A program made the position numbers and the translations under genes. This document shows, piece after piece, positions 6,933 to 17,286 of a stretch of 64,000 nucleotides of DNA. The stretch lies in NCBI GenBank assembly GCA_963845675.1, contig CAWJSX010000001.1:1860001-1924000 (forward strand), read 5' to 3'. Position 1 is the stretch's first letter; every line of letters starts with the position of its first letter. Below the pieces are notes generated by a model that was not told the origin of the DNA, did no database searches, and worked only from the letters and a program-made list of their open reading frames with translations. Source of the DNA: CAWJMD01 sp963845675. Lineage in GTDB: Bacteria > Actinomycetota > Actinomycetes > Actinomycetales > CAWJMD01.

Positions 6933-9594
6933 TACTCGGAGGCGGCCCGGCGTCAGCACGAGGGTGTCCCGCGCCGCGGCCTCGACCGCCGCACGGCCGA
7001 ACGGCCACGGATAGGTCTCCCCGGTCGACCACGCCTCGGCCTGGTCGCCGTAGTGCGGGCTCCACGGGTGTCCGGAGATGCCGCTCAGGTCGACCCACGT
7101 CGAGGCGTCGAGGTCCCCGAGGTCGACGACCATCCGCATCGACGGGACGGCGTCCACGGCGTAGTTGCGCGGCACGGACGCGTCCCAGCCGGTGGCGTCG
7201 ACGATCGAGGTGCCGCCACCCAGCTGCAGCCGTTCGGAGTTGAACAGGGACCGCACCGGTCCGGGGACGGACTCGCCGCCCAGCGGCTCGTGCTCCAGGG
7301 TGAGCGTGTGCAGCTTGCCCCACTCCCAGGTCGCGGGTCCTTGCCGAGGCTGGTCGTCAGCTCGAGCCGTGGCGTCCTGCAGCGCCTGACCGATGATCTG
7401 GTCACGGGTCTCGGTGATCGTCGGCGTGCTCGCGTTGTCCCACCACGGGCGAGTTCTCGTCGACGAGCAGCCCGCGCATCACCTCGAACCAGCGGGCGCC
7501 GCCGCTCGGCTGCACGTCCTCGGGCAGCTGGTCGTCGAAGGTGAGGCTCAGCAGGTTGCTCCACACCGCGTTGTAGTAGGCGGCCTCGGGCGAGTCGGCC
7601 GGCTGCGTGTAGTCCCACCCACGCAGCATCTCCACGGCCTCGCGGTGAACTCGCGCATGCCGGGCGCTCGAGCTCGATGTCGGCCGGCGGCGCCGCCAGC
7701 AGCGCCGGGACCAGGACCGGGCGCGAAGCCGTTCGTCGTGTCCATCTGCAGGTCACGCATGTCCGTGCGCGGCGACCTTGCCTCCGTTCGGCGTCTTCTG
7801 CACCATCACGTCGCGGATGCGCTGGGAGCGGTAGCCGTAGGCCCAGTCCGCGGTGAGGAAGGGCGCCGGACCGTCGGTCACCTGCTGGTTCGCGGCGACG
7901 ATGAACCCCTCGGACGGGTCCAGCACCGACGGCAGCTGCTCGAACGGCACGTACCCCGTCCAGTCCCACGACGAGTCCCAGCCGGGCCGCGGCCAGGTGC
8001 CGTCGTGGCGACCGAGGCCCGCTCCCGGTCGGGCGGACCGGGATCTTGCCGGGCGCCTGGTAGCCGATGTGCCCTTCGGTGTCGGCGTACACGAGGTTCT
8101 GGGCCGGCACCTCGAACAGGGAGGCCGCGGTCCGGAAGTCGTCCCAGTCCTTCGCCGCGTCGAGCGCGAAGATCGCGTCGGCCGTGCGACCCGGGGTCAG
8201 GGCCGTCCAGGCCAGCGACACCTCGTACCCCGGCCCTGGAACGGGCGCGTCCTCCGGCACGGGTGAGCCGCGGCCGGCGCGGCGGATCGCGTCGACCGGG
8301 TCGGAGATGAGCGGACCGTGCACCGTGGAGCGGATCTCGATCTCGACCGGCGCCGCTCCGGCCACCTCGATGGTCTCGACCCGTGACTCGACGGGCACCT
8401 GCGCACGGTCCCGCAGGTAGGTCTCGCCGGACAGCTTCTCCAGGAAGAAGTCGGTCACGTCCGGCGCGAGGTTGGTCATGCCCCACGCGATGTCGGCGTT
8501 GTGACCGATCACGACGCCCGGCAGGCCTGCGAACGAGAAGCCGGCCACGTCGAACGGGCACGCGGCGCTGACCTCGGTGCAGTGCAGACCGACCTGGTAC
8601 CAGATCGCCCGGCATGCTCGGCGACAGGTGCGGGTCGTTCGCGAGCAGGGGCATCGCCGGACTCGGTGTGCTCGCCCGACGACGACCCACGAGTTCGACC
8701 CGACACCCTCTCCCCGCCCGAGCAGATCGGGGATCGCGTCCAGCATCCGCTGCGCGGAGGCGAAGACCTGACCGAGCTGCCGATCTCCGAGCACCGGGCC
8801 GGCCGCGCCGAGCCGGCACGTCCCCGGTGCCGGTGTCGTCTCGGCCGCCCCGTCGGCGACCTGCGGCCCCCGCAGCGAGAATCCGCCTGCGGTACCGCGG
8901 GCAGGATCGGGGCGTGCCGCGTGGAGTCGTAGGGCGGGTAGAGCTGGTCGACCAGCGCGACGTCGGCGACGGCGTCGAAGACCTGGGCCCGGCCCAGCTC
9001 CTCCTGGTAGTTGCTGCGCAGGTCCCAGGCCATCGCCTTGAGCCAGGCGAGGGAGTCGACCGGCGTCCACTCCTCGATGCGTCGCAGGTCGTTCGGGATC
9101 GCCAGCACCGGGTAGGCGGTGGAGAGCTCGGCCGGCGACCGTCCGCCGATGTAGGCGTTGACGCCGTCCGCGTAGGCCTGGAGGAATCGGCGCGTGTCCG
9201 GCTCCAGCAGCGGGAGCTCCGCCTCGGCGACGCGACGCCAGCCGAGGGTGCGCACGACGGTGTCGGCTGCGAGCGCGTCCTCGTTCTCGCCGACCAGCTC
9301 GGACAGGCGCCCGGCGGTCACGTGCCGGCGGAAGTCCATCTCGAAGAACCGGTCCTGGGCGTGGACGTAGCCCTGGGCGTAGAAGAGGTCGTCGGACGAG
9401 TCCGCGTACATCTGCGGCACGCCACGGTCGTCCCGCACCACCTGCACCTCGGCGCCCAGCCCCGGCACCTCGACCCTCCCCGAGTACTCCGGCAGCGGTC
9501 GACGGACGGTCACCACCACGGTCACGGTGAGCACGAGGACGACGGCGGCCAGGAGGGCCACCGCGCCGATGGCGATGCGTCGCAGTCCAGGCAC
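6932..9594 (-). CDS. penicillin acylase family Ntn-hydrolase (many frameshifts)
   Basis: Joined across frames the product is a full acylase of about 880 residues. It has an N-terminal membrane anchor (residues about 6-28), alpha-chain motifs DRGVPQMYADSSDDLFYAQG and VHAQDRFFEMDFRRH, the autocleavage site GVGSNSWVV in which Ser becomes the beta-chain N-terminal nucleophile, NDPHLSPSMPG, HNADIAWGMTN and a terminal AARDTLVLTP. At least seven shifts occur, near 8890, 8690, 8610, 7990, 7780, 7660 and 6950. The family hydrolyses amides such as beta-lactams or acyl-homoserine lactones; the substrate cannot be told. Start is GTG 9594. Disruption is most likely sequence error rather than decay. Confidence 0.8.
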
Positions 9595-9703
9595 CCGCCG
9601 AGAGTAACCACCTAAACTGAGCGCCACTGCGCGCCGCCCCGGCCACACCGGGCCACGATCCGGACACGGGTCGGGAGTCGCCCACGACCCCGGGAGGAGC
9701 CTG

Positions 9704-11208
9704 GTGAGCGTCGACGACCTGAACATGGCCGTCTTCGCCGGTGCGCTCGTGCTGCTCGTGGCCGTCGTCGCCGTCCGGGTCTCGAGCCGGACGGGCATGC
9801 CGTCCCTGCTGCTGTACCTCGGTCTCGGCGTGCTGCTCGGAGAGAGCGGGCTCGGCATCGTCTTCGAGGACTTCGAGCTGACCACCGTGCTCGGCTACGC
9901 CGCCCTCGTCGTCATCCTCGCCGAGGGTGGTCTGACCACCCGGTGGCACACGATCCGGCGTTCCGTGGTGCCCGCCGGCCTGCTCGCCACCGTCGGGGCG
10001 ACGGTCTCGGTGCTCGTCGTCGCCGCAGCCGCGCACTGGCTGCTGGGCTCGCCCTGGACGATCGCGCTGCTGCTCGGGGCGATCGTCTCGACGACGGACG
10101 CGGCGGCCGTGTTCTCCGTGCTGCGTCGCGTCCCGGTGCCGCGCCGCCTGGCCGGGATGCTCGAGGCCGAGTCCGGCTTCAACGACGCCCCGATGGTCAT
10201 CCTCGTCGTGGCCCTGAGCAGCGTCGCCACCGGCGGGGACTCGCACGACCCCGCGCTGCTGGTGCTGTCCGCGGCCGCCGAGCTCGTCGGCGGCGCCCTG
10301 ATGGGCATCGCCGTCGGTTGGCTCGGGGCGCGCCTGCTGCGCACGGTCGCGCTGCCGTCGTCCGGCCTCTACCCGATCGCGGTGATGGCGCTCTGCGCGC
10401 TCGCCTACGGCGCCGGCACGGTGGCGCACCTCAGCGGGTTCCTCGCCGTCTACGTCTGCGGGCTCGTGCTGGGCAACTCGGACCTGCCCCACCGGCAGAC
10501 GGTGCGCGGGTTCGCCGAGGGCCTCGGCTGGCTGGCCCAGATCGGCCTCTTCGTGCTCCTCGGGCTGCTCGTCAGCCCCAGCCAGCTGCCGGCGGCGCTG
10601 GTGCCGGCCCTCGTGATCGGGACGATCCTGCTGCTGGTGGCCCGTCCGCTGTCGGTGCTGGCGTCGGTGACCTGGCTGGGGTACCGCTGGCGCGATCAGG
10701 CGTTCCTGTCGTGGGCAGGCCTGCGCGGGGCCGTGCCGATCGTCCTGGCCACCGTCCCCGTCGCAGGGTTCGTGCCCGGGTCCAGCGAGCTCTTCGAGCT
10801 GGTCTTCGTGCTCGTGGTCGTCTTCACCCTGGTCCAGGCCCCCACGCTGCCGGCCGTCGCACGCCGCCTTCGCCTCGACAGCGACACACCGGTGGACATC
10901 GAGGTCGAGTCGTCCCCGCTGGAGGCGATGGGGGCCCAGGTGCTGCAGGTCAGCGTCGGCCCGACCTCGAGGATCCACGGGATGGAGCTCTTCGAGCTCC
11001 GCCTGCCCCGCCGGCGCCAACGTCACCCTGGTCGTGCGCGACGGCGCGGCCCTGGTGCCCGAGCCCCATACCCGCCTGGCCCACGGCGACGACCTGCTGG
11101 TCATCGCGACGTCCGCCGTGCGGCAGCAGACGGAACGGCGCCTGCGCCACGTGAGCGAGGCGGGCCGCCTGGCGCAGTGGCAGTCGGAGCCCCCTCGACC
11201 CTGCCTGA
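9704..11208 (+). CDS. NhaP2/CvrA-type cation/proton antiporter (frameshifted near the end)
   Basis: This CPA1-family antiporter has about 12 transmembrane helices over residues 5-390, with the ion-binding FNDAP motif (residues about 162-166) in a TDAAAVFSVLRR...ESGFNDAPMV context and a LRGAVPIVLA helix. A short cytoplasmic region is followed by a TrkA_C-type domain; GANVTLVVRDGAALVPEPHT continues in another frame after an extra C in a CCCC run near 11010. No in-frame stop follows directly, so the end at 11208 is a guess set by the next promoter. Related proteins exchange Na+ or K+ for H+ and control pH or turgor. Confidence 0.85.
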
Positions 11209-11269
11209 CCCCGGGCGACCCTGGAAGTGCGCGCTCGGAAGGAAATCCGCGCCACCGAGGCGTTACCAT

Positions 11270-11294
11270 TGGCACTCAGACGCCGCGAGTGCCA
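11270..11294. promoter_or_regulatory. CIRCE-like inverted repeat upstream of the FmdB gene
   Basis: TGGCACTC, nine bases, GAGTGCCA: 8-bp perfect arms with the exact 9-nt spacer of the HrcA operator CIRCE (TTAGCACTC-N9-GAGTGCTAA). Twelve core positions (GCACTC/GAGTGC) match the consensus. It lies 31 bases upstream of the fmdB-like GTG. A GGAA...GTT pair further upstream (11241-11264) resembles a stress-sigma promoter but has a short spacer. Confidence 0.65.
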
Positions 11295-11325
11295 GACCGC
11301 GGCCCGACGAATCGTGGAGGGTCCC

Positions 11326-11700
11326 GTGCCGACGTACGCCTACGCCTGCACCTCCTGCGACGACCGGTTCGAGGTGCACCAGTCGTTCAGCGACGACGCC
11401 CTGACGCGCTGCGAACGCTGCGAGGGCACCCTGCGCAAGCTCTTCAGCTCGGTCGGCATCGTGTTCAAGGGGTCGGGCTTCTACCGCACGGACTCGCGCA
11501 CCTCGTCGGGGTCCTCGGGCTCCTCCAGCACCTCGTCGGGGTCGGCGGACTCCGCCGGCTCCTCGACCTCGTCGTCCTCGTCAAGCGGCAGCGGCGACTC
11601 CGGGTCGTCCTCCTCGAAGTACGGCTCCTCCTCGAGACTCGCGACCTCCGGCTCGTCGACGGCCAAGGCCGCCACGGCCGGAGCCGACGCCCGGCTCGCT
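11326..11700 (+). CDS. FmdB-family zinc-ribbon protein with Ser-rich tail
   Basis: From GTG 11326 (GGAGG nine bases upstream) the protein begins MPTYAYACTSCDDRFEVHQS and continues with CERCEGTLRKLFSSVGIVFKGSGFY. These are the two CxxC knuckles and the G-I-x-F-K-G-S-G-F-Y signature of FmdB-type regulators. Beyond residue 50 the sequence is almost only Ser, Gly, Thr and Asp to about 11660. The frame runs on without a stop into the next gene, so the true end is hidden by an indel and 11700 is approximate. The role of the family is poorly known; the CIRCE-like box in front suggests heat or protein-folding control. Confidence 0.8.
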
Positions 11701-11795
11701 GCGCTCGCCGTCCACAGCGACGCCCCGCCGCTCCTCGTCCACAGGACCTCCGCGGTGGATGGCCGCCGTCGTCGTCACCGCGTAGCGTCCGGACC

Positions 11796-12665
11796 ATGCC
11801 GAGCGACGCTCGCCCGACCACCCACCAGCACCCGACGGGACCTCCGCCGCCACCGTCGGCGTGATCGGGGGGTCGGGCTTCTACTCCTTCCTCGACGACG
11901 TCACCGAGGTCCCGGTGACCACGCCGTTCGGCGCACCCAGCGAGCAACCCGTCGTCGGCACCGTCGCGGGCCGCCGCGTGGCGTTCATGCCCCGGCACGG
12001 TCGGGACCACCGCATCCCACCGCACCAGGTCAACTACCGGGCCAACCTGTGGGCCCTGCGCGCAGTCGGCGTGCGTCAGGTCGTCGCACCCTGCGCCGTC
12101 GGCTCCCTGCGGCCCGAGCTCGGCCCCGGCACCGTGGTCGTCCCCGACCAGGTCGTCGACCGCACGTGGGGGCGCGACCACACCGTCTACGACACGACCG
12201 GCCCCGTCGTCCACGTCGGCTTCGCCGACCCCTTCTGCCCGCGTGGCCGCACAGCGGTGCTGAGCGCGTCGACCGGGAGCCGCACGCCGGGCGCCCTGGG
12301 TGAGGCGGTGGACGGCGGGACGCTCGTCGTCGTCAACGGCCCCCGGTTCTCCAGCCGCGCCGAGTCGCGGTGGCACGCAGCGGCGGGCTGGTCACTGGTC
12401 GGGATGACGACCATGCCGGAAGCCGCCATCGCCCGCGAGCTCGCCCTCTGCTTCACCACCGTCGCGCTGGTCACCGACCACGACGCCGGCGTCGAGGGCG
12501 GCGAGGCCGTGACCCACCAGGAGGTGCTCGCGGTCTTCGCCCGCAACGTCGAGGCACTCAAGTCGCTGGTGGGTGCGGCGATCGAGACCCTGCCCCACAG
12601 CCAGGGCGACTGCGTCTGCGGCACCGCCCTCGACGGTCTCGACTCTCCCCTTCCCGCTGCCCTGA
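11796..12665 (+). CDS. mtnP: S-methyl-5'-thioadenosine phosphorylase (frameshifts at both ends)
   Basis: MTAP splits methylthioadenosine with phosphate to adenine and methylthioribose-1-phosphate. The core has VIGGSGFYSF (phosphate loop), MPRHGRDHRIPPHQVNYRAN, APCAVGSLRPELGPGTVVVPDQ, VNGPRFSSRAES and VTDHDAGVEGGEAV, all in family order. A single indel near 11845 separates the likely ATG 11796 from the core, and one near 12655 restores the TGA at 12663-12665; start and stop are in the same frame, which supports this reading. Specificity between MTAP and related purine phosphorylases is inferred from the family motif. Confidence 0.85.
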
Positions 12666-12679
12666 CGACCGGTCGAGAC

Positions 12680-13404
12680 GTGCTCTCGCTCAGCTGGTCC
12701 CGTCCCCGGCGCCGCACCCGGGCCCCGCGCCCGGTGGGCAGGGCGGGTCGCGTGGCGTGCCGCGCCCGCAGGTGGGTTCGTCGGCACCGCCGGCCGGTCG
12801 TGGCCCTGCTGCTGGCGGGGGCCGTCGCCGTGACGGTCGAGTCGCTCGACGTCCCCGCCACCAGAGGGCGTCGCGGTGTCCGTCAGCACCGCCGACCTAC
12901 CGGCGGGCCACCTCGTCGCGCCGGGCGACGTGGGCGAGGTGTGCTGCCGCCCGACGCGGTGCCCGCGGGATCGCTGGCGCCGGAGCGACTTGTCGGTGCA
13001 GCGCCTCTCCGGTCCTGTTCGTGACGGCGAGCCGCTGACGGACCGCCGCATCGTGTCCCCCGCCCCGGCGACCGGCCTGGACACGGGTCGGGTCGCGATG
13101 CCCGTCGAGCTGCGAGCCGGAGCGGTGCGCTGGCTGACCCCTGGCGTCCGGGTGTCCCTGCTGGCCTCCCGCACCGACCTGGTCGACCTCGCCGCCACCA
13201 CCGGCGAGGGCCGCCCCGGCGGCCCACGTCGTGGCCCGTGAGGTGGTCGTGCTCGACGTGCCGGTCGGCGACGACCAGGGCCTGCTGGCCACCGCGGACG
13301 TCGGGGGCACGCAGACGGTACTGGTCTCGGTACGGCTCGAGGAGGCGTCGAGGTTGGCCGGCGTGGGCGGCGGCTGGTCACTCAGCCCCGTCGTGCTCCC
13401 GTAG
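12680..13404 (+). CDS. SAF-domain (CpaB/RcpC-like) membrane-anchored protein (several frameshifts)
   Basis: Joined fragments give an Arg-rich N-terminus, one membrane helix (PVVALLLAGAVAVTVESL), then a SAF domain: STADLPAGHLVAPGDV, DAVPAGSLAPERLVGAAP and, after another shift, DGEPLTDRRIV. A basic tail with VAMPVELRAGAVRWLTPGVRVSLLA and VVVLDVPVGDDQGLL resembles CpaB (Flp pilus assembly) proteins. At least four indels lie between about 12865 and 13225; the stop is TAG 13402-13404. No pilus genes are nearby, so a pilus role is not supported. It precedes mscL by 45 bases. Confidence 0.7.
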
Positions 13405-13449
13405 GTTGCAGCACCTGCCGAACCACCCACGACCCACCGGGAGAGGCAC

Positions 13450-13872
13450 ATGATCAAGGGCTTCAGGGACTTCATCCTGCGCGGCAACGTCGTCGACCTC
13501 GCGATCGCGGTGGTGATCGGCGCGGCCTTCGGAGCGGTCGTGTCGGCGCCTTCGCCACCGACTTCATCGGCAGCCTGATCGCCGCGGTCGGCGGTGTGCC
13601 GAACCTCGACGACGTGGGTCCCGTGGTCAACGGCACGCAGGTCAAGGTCGGCACGACCCTGACCGCCCTGCTGAACTTCCTCATCGTCGCCGCTGGTCAT
13701 CTACGTCGCGCTCGTCGTGCCGATGAACCGGCTCCTGCTGATGCGCAAGCGCGGCCAGCTGGACGAGGTGCAGGCGACCCCTGAGGACGTCGCGCTGCTG
13801 CAGGAGATCCGCGACCTGCTCCAGGGCCAGGCACCCGGCGCCACCGACACCGCCGGAGTCTCGGAGAGCTGA
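13450..13872 (+). CDS. mscL: large-conductance mechanosensitive channel (two compensating frameshifts)
   Basis: MscL releases solutes on osmotic downshock. The protein begins MIKGFRDFILRGNVVDLAIA, followed by VIGAAFGAVV, the classic first transmembrane helix, then a periplasmic loop and FLIV...VIYVALVVPMNRLLLMRKRG (helix 2) and a C-terminal coil. One base is missing near 13547 and one is extra near 13690, so that start and stop share a frame and the length is about 140 residues, as expected. A pentameric channel is the known family state. Confidence 0.92.
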
Positions 13873-13933
13873 TCCGCGTCATCCCTGCCAGTGGGGTGGC
13901 CGGTCCCGCAGGAACCGCTCGTCGTCGTCGCGC

Positions 13934-14101
13934 TCACTGTCGCTCGCGCGACCAGCCCACGTCGCTGTCGTCCGGCGACCGCTCCGGGATGACCGGGACG
14001 TCCCGGGTCAGGGGACGTCCCCCCTTCGACGCCGGCGTCGACGTCCCCTGCTCCTCGTCGTCGGACGGGGTCTTTCCCACGTCCTGCTCCTCGTCGCTCA
14101 C
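13934..14101 (-). CDS. small acidic hydrophilic protein, unknown
   Basis: This reading frame gives 55 residues from a GTG that shares GTGA with the stop of the VWA gene, so it is probably translated by coupling. The sequence is acidic at the start (SDEEQDVGKTPSDDEEQ) and has no hydrophobic segment, ending in DVGWSRERQ. I do not recognise it; it may be a conserved accessory of the MoxR-DUF58-VWA operon or a chance extension of that frame. Confidence 0.45.
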   Translation of the reverse strand: MSDEEQDVGKTPSDDEEQGTSTPASKGGRPLTRDVPVIPERSPDDSDVGWSRERQ

Positions 14102-15065
14102 GACAGCCTCCCGAACCACAGCAGGGACCCGGCGACGGTCAGCAGCAGGACGACCAGCCCGACCGCGACCCACCGGTCGGTGACCTCCGACGGCTCCAGC
14201 TCGTAGCCGACCGACGACCCGATGTCGTCGTAGACGCGGTTCAGCTCGTCCAGCGTCTGCGCCTGGTAGAACACCCCACCCGTCGCGGTCGCGATCTCCT
14301 CGAGCTCGGCCTCGTTCACCGGTACGGGCTCGGTGATGCCCTCGATCACGATCACACCGTCCGGGGTCCCGAAGGCGATCGTCGAGACCGGCACCTCGGC
14401 GTCGACCGCGGCACGTGCGGCGTCGGCGTTCGGCCGTCCCACCGTCGTCTCTCCGTCGGAGAGCACGACGATCCGGGCCGGCACCGGCTCGCCGCGCGGG
14501 TCCTGCGGCCACCAGCTCGAGGCTCTGCAGCGACGTGAAGATGCCCTCCCCGATCGCCGTGTAGGGGCCGAGCTCGATCGTGTCGATCGCGGTCACGACG
14601 CGCGCACGGTCCGTCGTCGGTGGGACGAGCACCGTCGCGGCCCCCGCGAAGGTCACGAGGCCGAGGTTGAGGCCGGGCGGCAGGTCCCGGGTGAACGCAC
14701 GGGCCGCCTCCTGGGCCGCCTCGAGCCGGTTCGGTGCGACGTCGCCGGCCTGCATCGACAGCGACACGTCGACGGCCAGCACGACCGTCGCCCGCTCCCG
14801 TGGGACGCGCACCTCCGCCGCCGGACGGGCGACCGCCACCACCATCAGCGCGCAGGTGATCAGCAGCCCCGCGGCCAGGGCGTGGCGACGCCAGCCGGGC
14901 CGTCGCGGGGCCACGCTGGCCAGCATCGGCAGCGCGCTGAAGCGCAACGCGTACGCGTGCCGGCGTCGCTGCCCCCACAGGTACAGCCCGAGCAGCAGCG
15001 GGCAGGAGGAGCAGCATCCAGAGGCGTCCGCCGGCGAGGAAGGAGTCGGGCCACATCGCGGTCAC
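14098..15065 (-). CDS. VWA-domain membrane protein (BatA-like, two frameshifts)
   Basis: The product has an N-terminal membrane region (helices at about residues 10-25 and 55-75), a von Willebrand A domain with the MIDAS start AVDVSLSMQAGD (D-x-S-x-S), a TFAGAA strand and VVLSDGETTVG, and a C-terminal helix (VAVGLVVLLLTVAGSLLWFG). Shifts lie near 15000 and 14510. GTG 15065 overlaps the DUF58 stop (GTGA). Together with moxR and DUF58 this is the conserved Bat/MoxR module, thought to act as a chaperone-like complex at the membrane; its substrate here is unknown. Confidence 0.85.
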
Positions 15066-16156
15066 GTCCCCGTCCGCCGCACGGCGTGCAGCCGGTGCGC
15101 GTGGACCCGGTGCGCCAGCACGAAGCGCGCGGTGTCGGCGACCCAGTCCGAGTCGGTGCGCAGCACGAGGTGGGCGGCACCGGCGCGACGCAGCTCGGTG
15201 CGGACGCGCTCGCGGTGGGTGGCCGCCTCCCGGGCGAACTCGTCACGCACCGCGGGTCGGGAGGTGTCGACCTCGAGCACGGCACCCGTCTCGGGGTCGA
15301 CCATGTCGACCACGCCGACGTCCGGCAGCTCGCTCTCGCGCGGGTCGACGACCTCGACGGCCAGCACCTGGTGCCGCACCGAGAGCTTGCGCAGCGGCCG
15401 CGACCACGACGGCGGCGCCGTGGTCGGAAGGCGCCAGGCCGACAGACCGGGGTCGAGGAAGTCGGACACGACCACGCGCAGGCCGCGGCGGGGGTGGGCG
15501 GCGAAGAGGGCGTCGACAGCCGGACCGAGGGGCACGCCCGGGGTCACGCGTCCCGGCTCGAGCTCGTGGTCGGGCTGGTCGAGCAGGGAGCGCAGCAGGG
15601 TGGCGAGGGCTAGCCGCCCGGCCCGGGCAGGGTGCCGGTGCAGTCCGTCCTCGTCGAGCAGGTAGCCGCCGAAACGGTCTCCCACGCGGCCCGTCAGCAG
15701 GCCGACCGTCGCCACGGCGGCGATCGCCAGCTCACGCTTGTCCATGCCGCGGCGTGTCTCTCGCGGAGCAGTTCCGGCACCCGCTCGCTGGGGGCCGGAC
15801 CGCACGTCGTCGCCCCAGCCCGAGCGGTGACGACGCCCGGCACGCTCCGCCGTCCCGAACCGCATGGAGCCCGAGAGGTCGACGAGCGCCCACGTCTCGA
15901 GCTCCCGGTCCGCGACCACGTCGCGCACGTGCGGCTGCGTGGTGCGGGCCGTCACGGCCCAGTCCATGTGCCGTACGTCGTCCTCGCCCGGCCGGTACAT
16001 CCGAGCCTCCGCCAGCTCGGAACCGGGACCGGGCAGCAGCCCCAGGTGCTCGCCTCGGAGGTACCCCTCCAGCCGCCGGACGATGGTCAGCTCGAGGGAG
16101 CGCAGCGCCGCGGGCGGGGCGAGGTCCGAGAGCAGGCGCTCGGTCGAGCCCCTCAC
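15062..16156 (-). CDS. DUF58-domain protein
   Basis: The 364-residue protein carries YRPGEDDVRHMDWAVTART, the DUF58 core (R-x-Y-x-x-G-D-x-x-R-x-I-D-W), followed by a VWA-like half with WALVDLSGSMRFGT. It is unusual in an insertion of about 35 Arg/Gly-rich residues between FGT and DKRELAIAAVATVG, where relatives run on almost directly. The C-terminal part has VVVSDFLD and AHLVLRTDSDWV. It lies 37 bases downstream of moxR. Confidence 0.88.
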   Translation of the reverse strand: MRGSTERLLSDLAPPAALRSLELTIVRRLEGYLRGEHLGLLPGPGSELAEARMYRPGEDDVRHMDWAVTARTTQPHVRDVVADRELETWALVDLSGSMRFGTAERAGRRHRSGWGDDVRSGPQRAGAGTAPRETRRGMDKRELAIAAVATVGLLTGRVGDRFGGYLLDEDGLHRHPARAGRLALATLLRSLLDQPDHELEPGRVTPGVPLGPAVDALFAAHPRRGLRVVVSDFLDPGLSAWRLPTTAPPSWSRPLRKLSVRHQVLAVEVVDPRESELPDVGVVDMVDPETGAVLEVDTSRPAVRDEFAREAATHRERVRTELRRAGAAHLVLRTDSDWVADTARFVLAHRVHAHRLHAVRRTGT

Positions 16157-16193
16157 GTCTCCACCGCCCAGGCCCAGACGGGCCCGCTCCAGC

Positions 16194-17216
16194 TCACAGC
16201 AGCGCCTGCACCGGCTGCGGCACCGTCGCGAGCACCCTCTCGACGACGGACCGTGCGGAGACGCCGTCCGCGACGGCGTCGAAGCCGAGCACCAGCCGGT
16301 GCGCGATGACGTCGACGGCGAGCGCGGCCACGTCCGAGGGCAGCACGTGGTCGCGCCCGTGCACCAGGGCCAGCGCGCGGGCCGCGGCCACCAGACCGAG
16401 CGTCGCCCGAGGACTCGCGCCGACGTCGACGACGTCGGCGAGGTCGTGCAGGCCGTAGTCCGACGGCTCCCGCGTGGCCATCACCAGACGCACGACGTAG
16501 TCGCCGACGAGCGGGTGCACGTAGACGTGGTCGGCCATCCGCTGCAGACGCAGCACCTGGTCGTTCGTGAGCACCTGGCGAGCCACGGGTGGGTCGACGC
16601 TCATGCGCCGCAGGATCTCGGCCTCCTCGTGCGCCCTCGGCAGGGGCACGTCGACCTTGAGGAGGAAGCGGTCCCGTTGCGCCTCGGGCAGCGGGTAGAC
16701 GCCCTCGGACTCGAGGGGGTTCTGGGTGGCGATCACGATGAAGGGGTCCGGCAACGGGAAGGACCGGCCTCCGAGCGACACCTGGTGCTCGGCCATCAGC
16801 TCGAGCATCGCCGCCTGCACCTTGGCCGGCGCCCGGTTGACCTCGTCCGCGAGCACGAAGTTCACGAAGACCGGGCCGAGCTCGATGTCGAACGTCTCGG
16901 CGCTGGGACGGTAGATCCGGGTCCCGACGATGTCGGACGGCACGAGGTCGGGGGTGAACTGAAGCCGCGCGAAGCTGCCGCCGAGGACGGTCGCGAACGT
17001 GCGCACCGCCAGCGTCTTGGCCACGCCGGGTACCCCCTCGAGCAGGCAGTGCCCTCGCGCCAGCAGCGACACCATCAGGCGGTCGACCATGTCGTGCTGA
17101 CCCACGACCACGGAGGACACGCCACGTGCCGCGGCCCGTAGCGCGTCGAGGTCCGCGCCGGGGGCCGACGCCCCGTCCGCGTCAGGGTCGACGGGTCCGG
17201 TCTGCGAGGTGGTCAC
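16194..17216 (-). CDS. MoxR-family AAA+ ATPase
   Basis: The 340-residue MoxR ATPase starts at GTG 17216 (VTTSQTGPVD); an in-frame earlier start would run into the divergent gene. Walker A is GVPGVAKT, Walker B FVLADEVNRAPAK, sensor 1 VIATQNPLESEG, and the LPEAQRDRF arginine segment follows, with ASPRATLGL and a lid helix at the end. It heads the operon with DUF58 and VWA proteins. Members act as chaperones that load metals or remodel VWA partners. Divergent from the membrane protein at 17.3 kb. Confidence 0.95.
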   Translation of the reverse strand: MTTSQTGPVDPDADGASAPGADLDALRAAARGVSSVVVGQHDMVDRLMVSLLARGHCLLEGVPGVAKTLAVRTFATVLGGSFARLQFTPDLVPSDIVGTRIYRPSAETFDIELGPVFVNFVLADEVNRAPAKVQAAMLELMAEHQVSLGGRSFPLPDPFIVIATQNPLESEGVYPLPEAQRDRFLLKVDVPLPRAHEEAEILRRMSVDPPVARQVLTNDQVLRLQRMADHVYVHPLVGDYVVRLVMATREPSDYGLHDLADVVDVGASPRATLGLVAAARALALVHGRDHVLPSDVAALAVDVIAHRLVLGFDAVADGVSARSVVERVLATVPQPVQALL

Positions 17217-17286
17217 CCGCCCATTCCACCACTGCTCCGCGCCGGTGCGCCCGGTCGCACGGTCCGAGTGGGGACTGCCCGCACCG

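Noticed and set aside
6932..9594. Penicillin acylase as a decayed pseudogene
   Set aside because: All catalytic and structural motifs are conserved in order in alternating frames, and indels are common in the window; error is more likely, though decay is not excluded.
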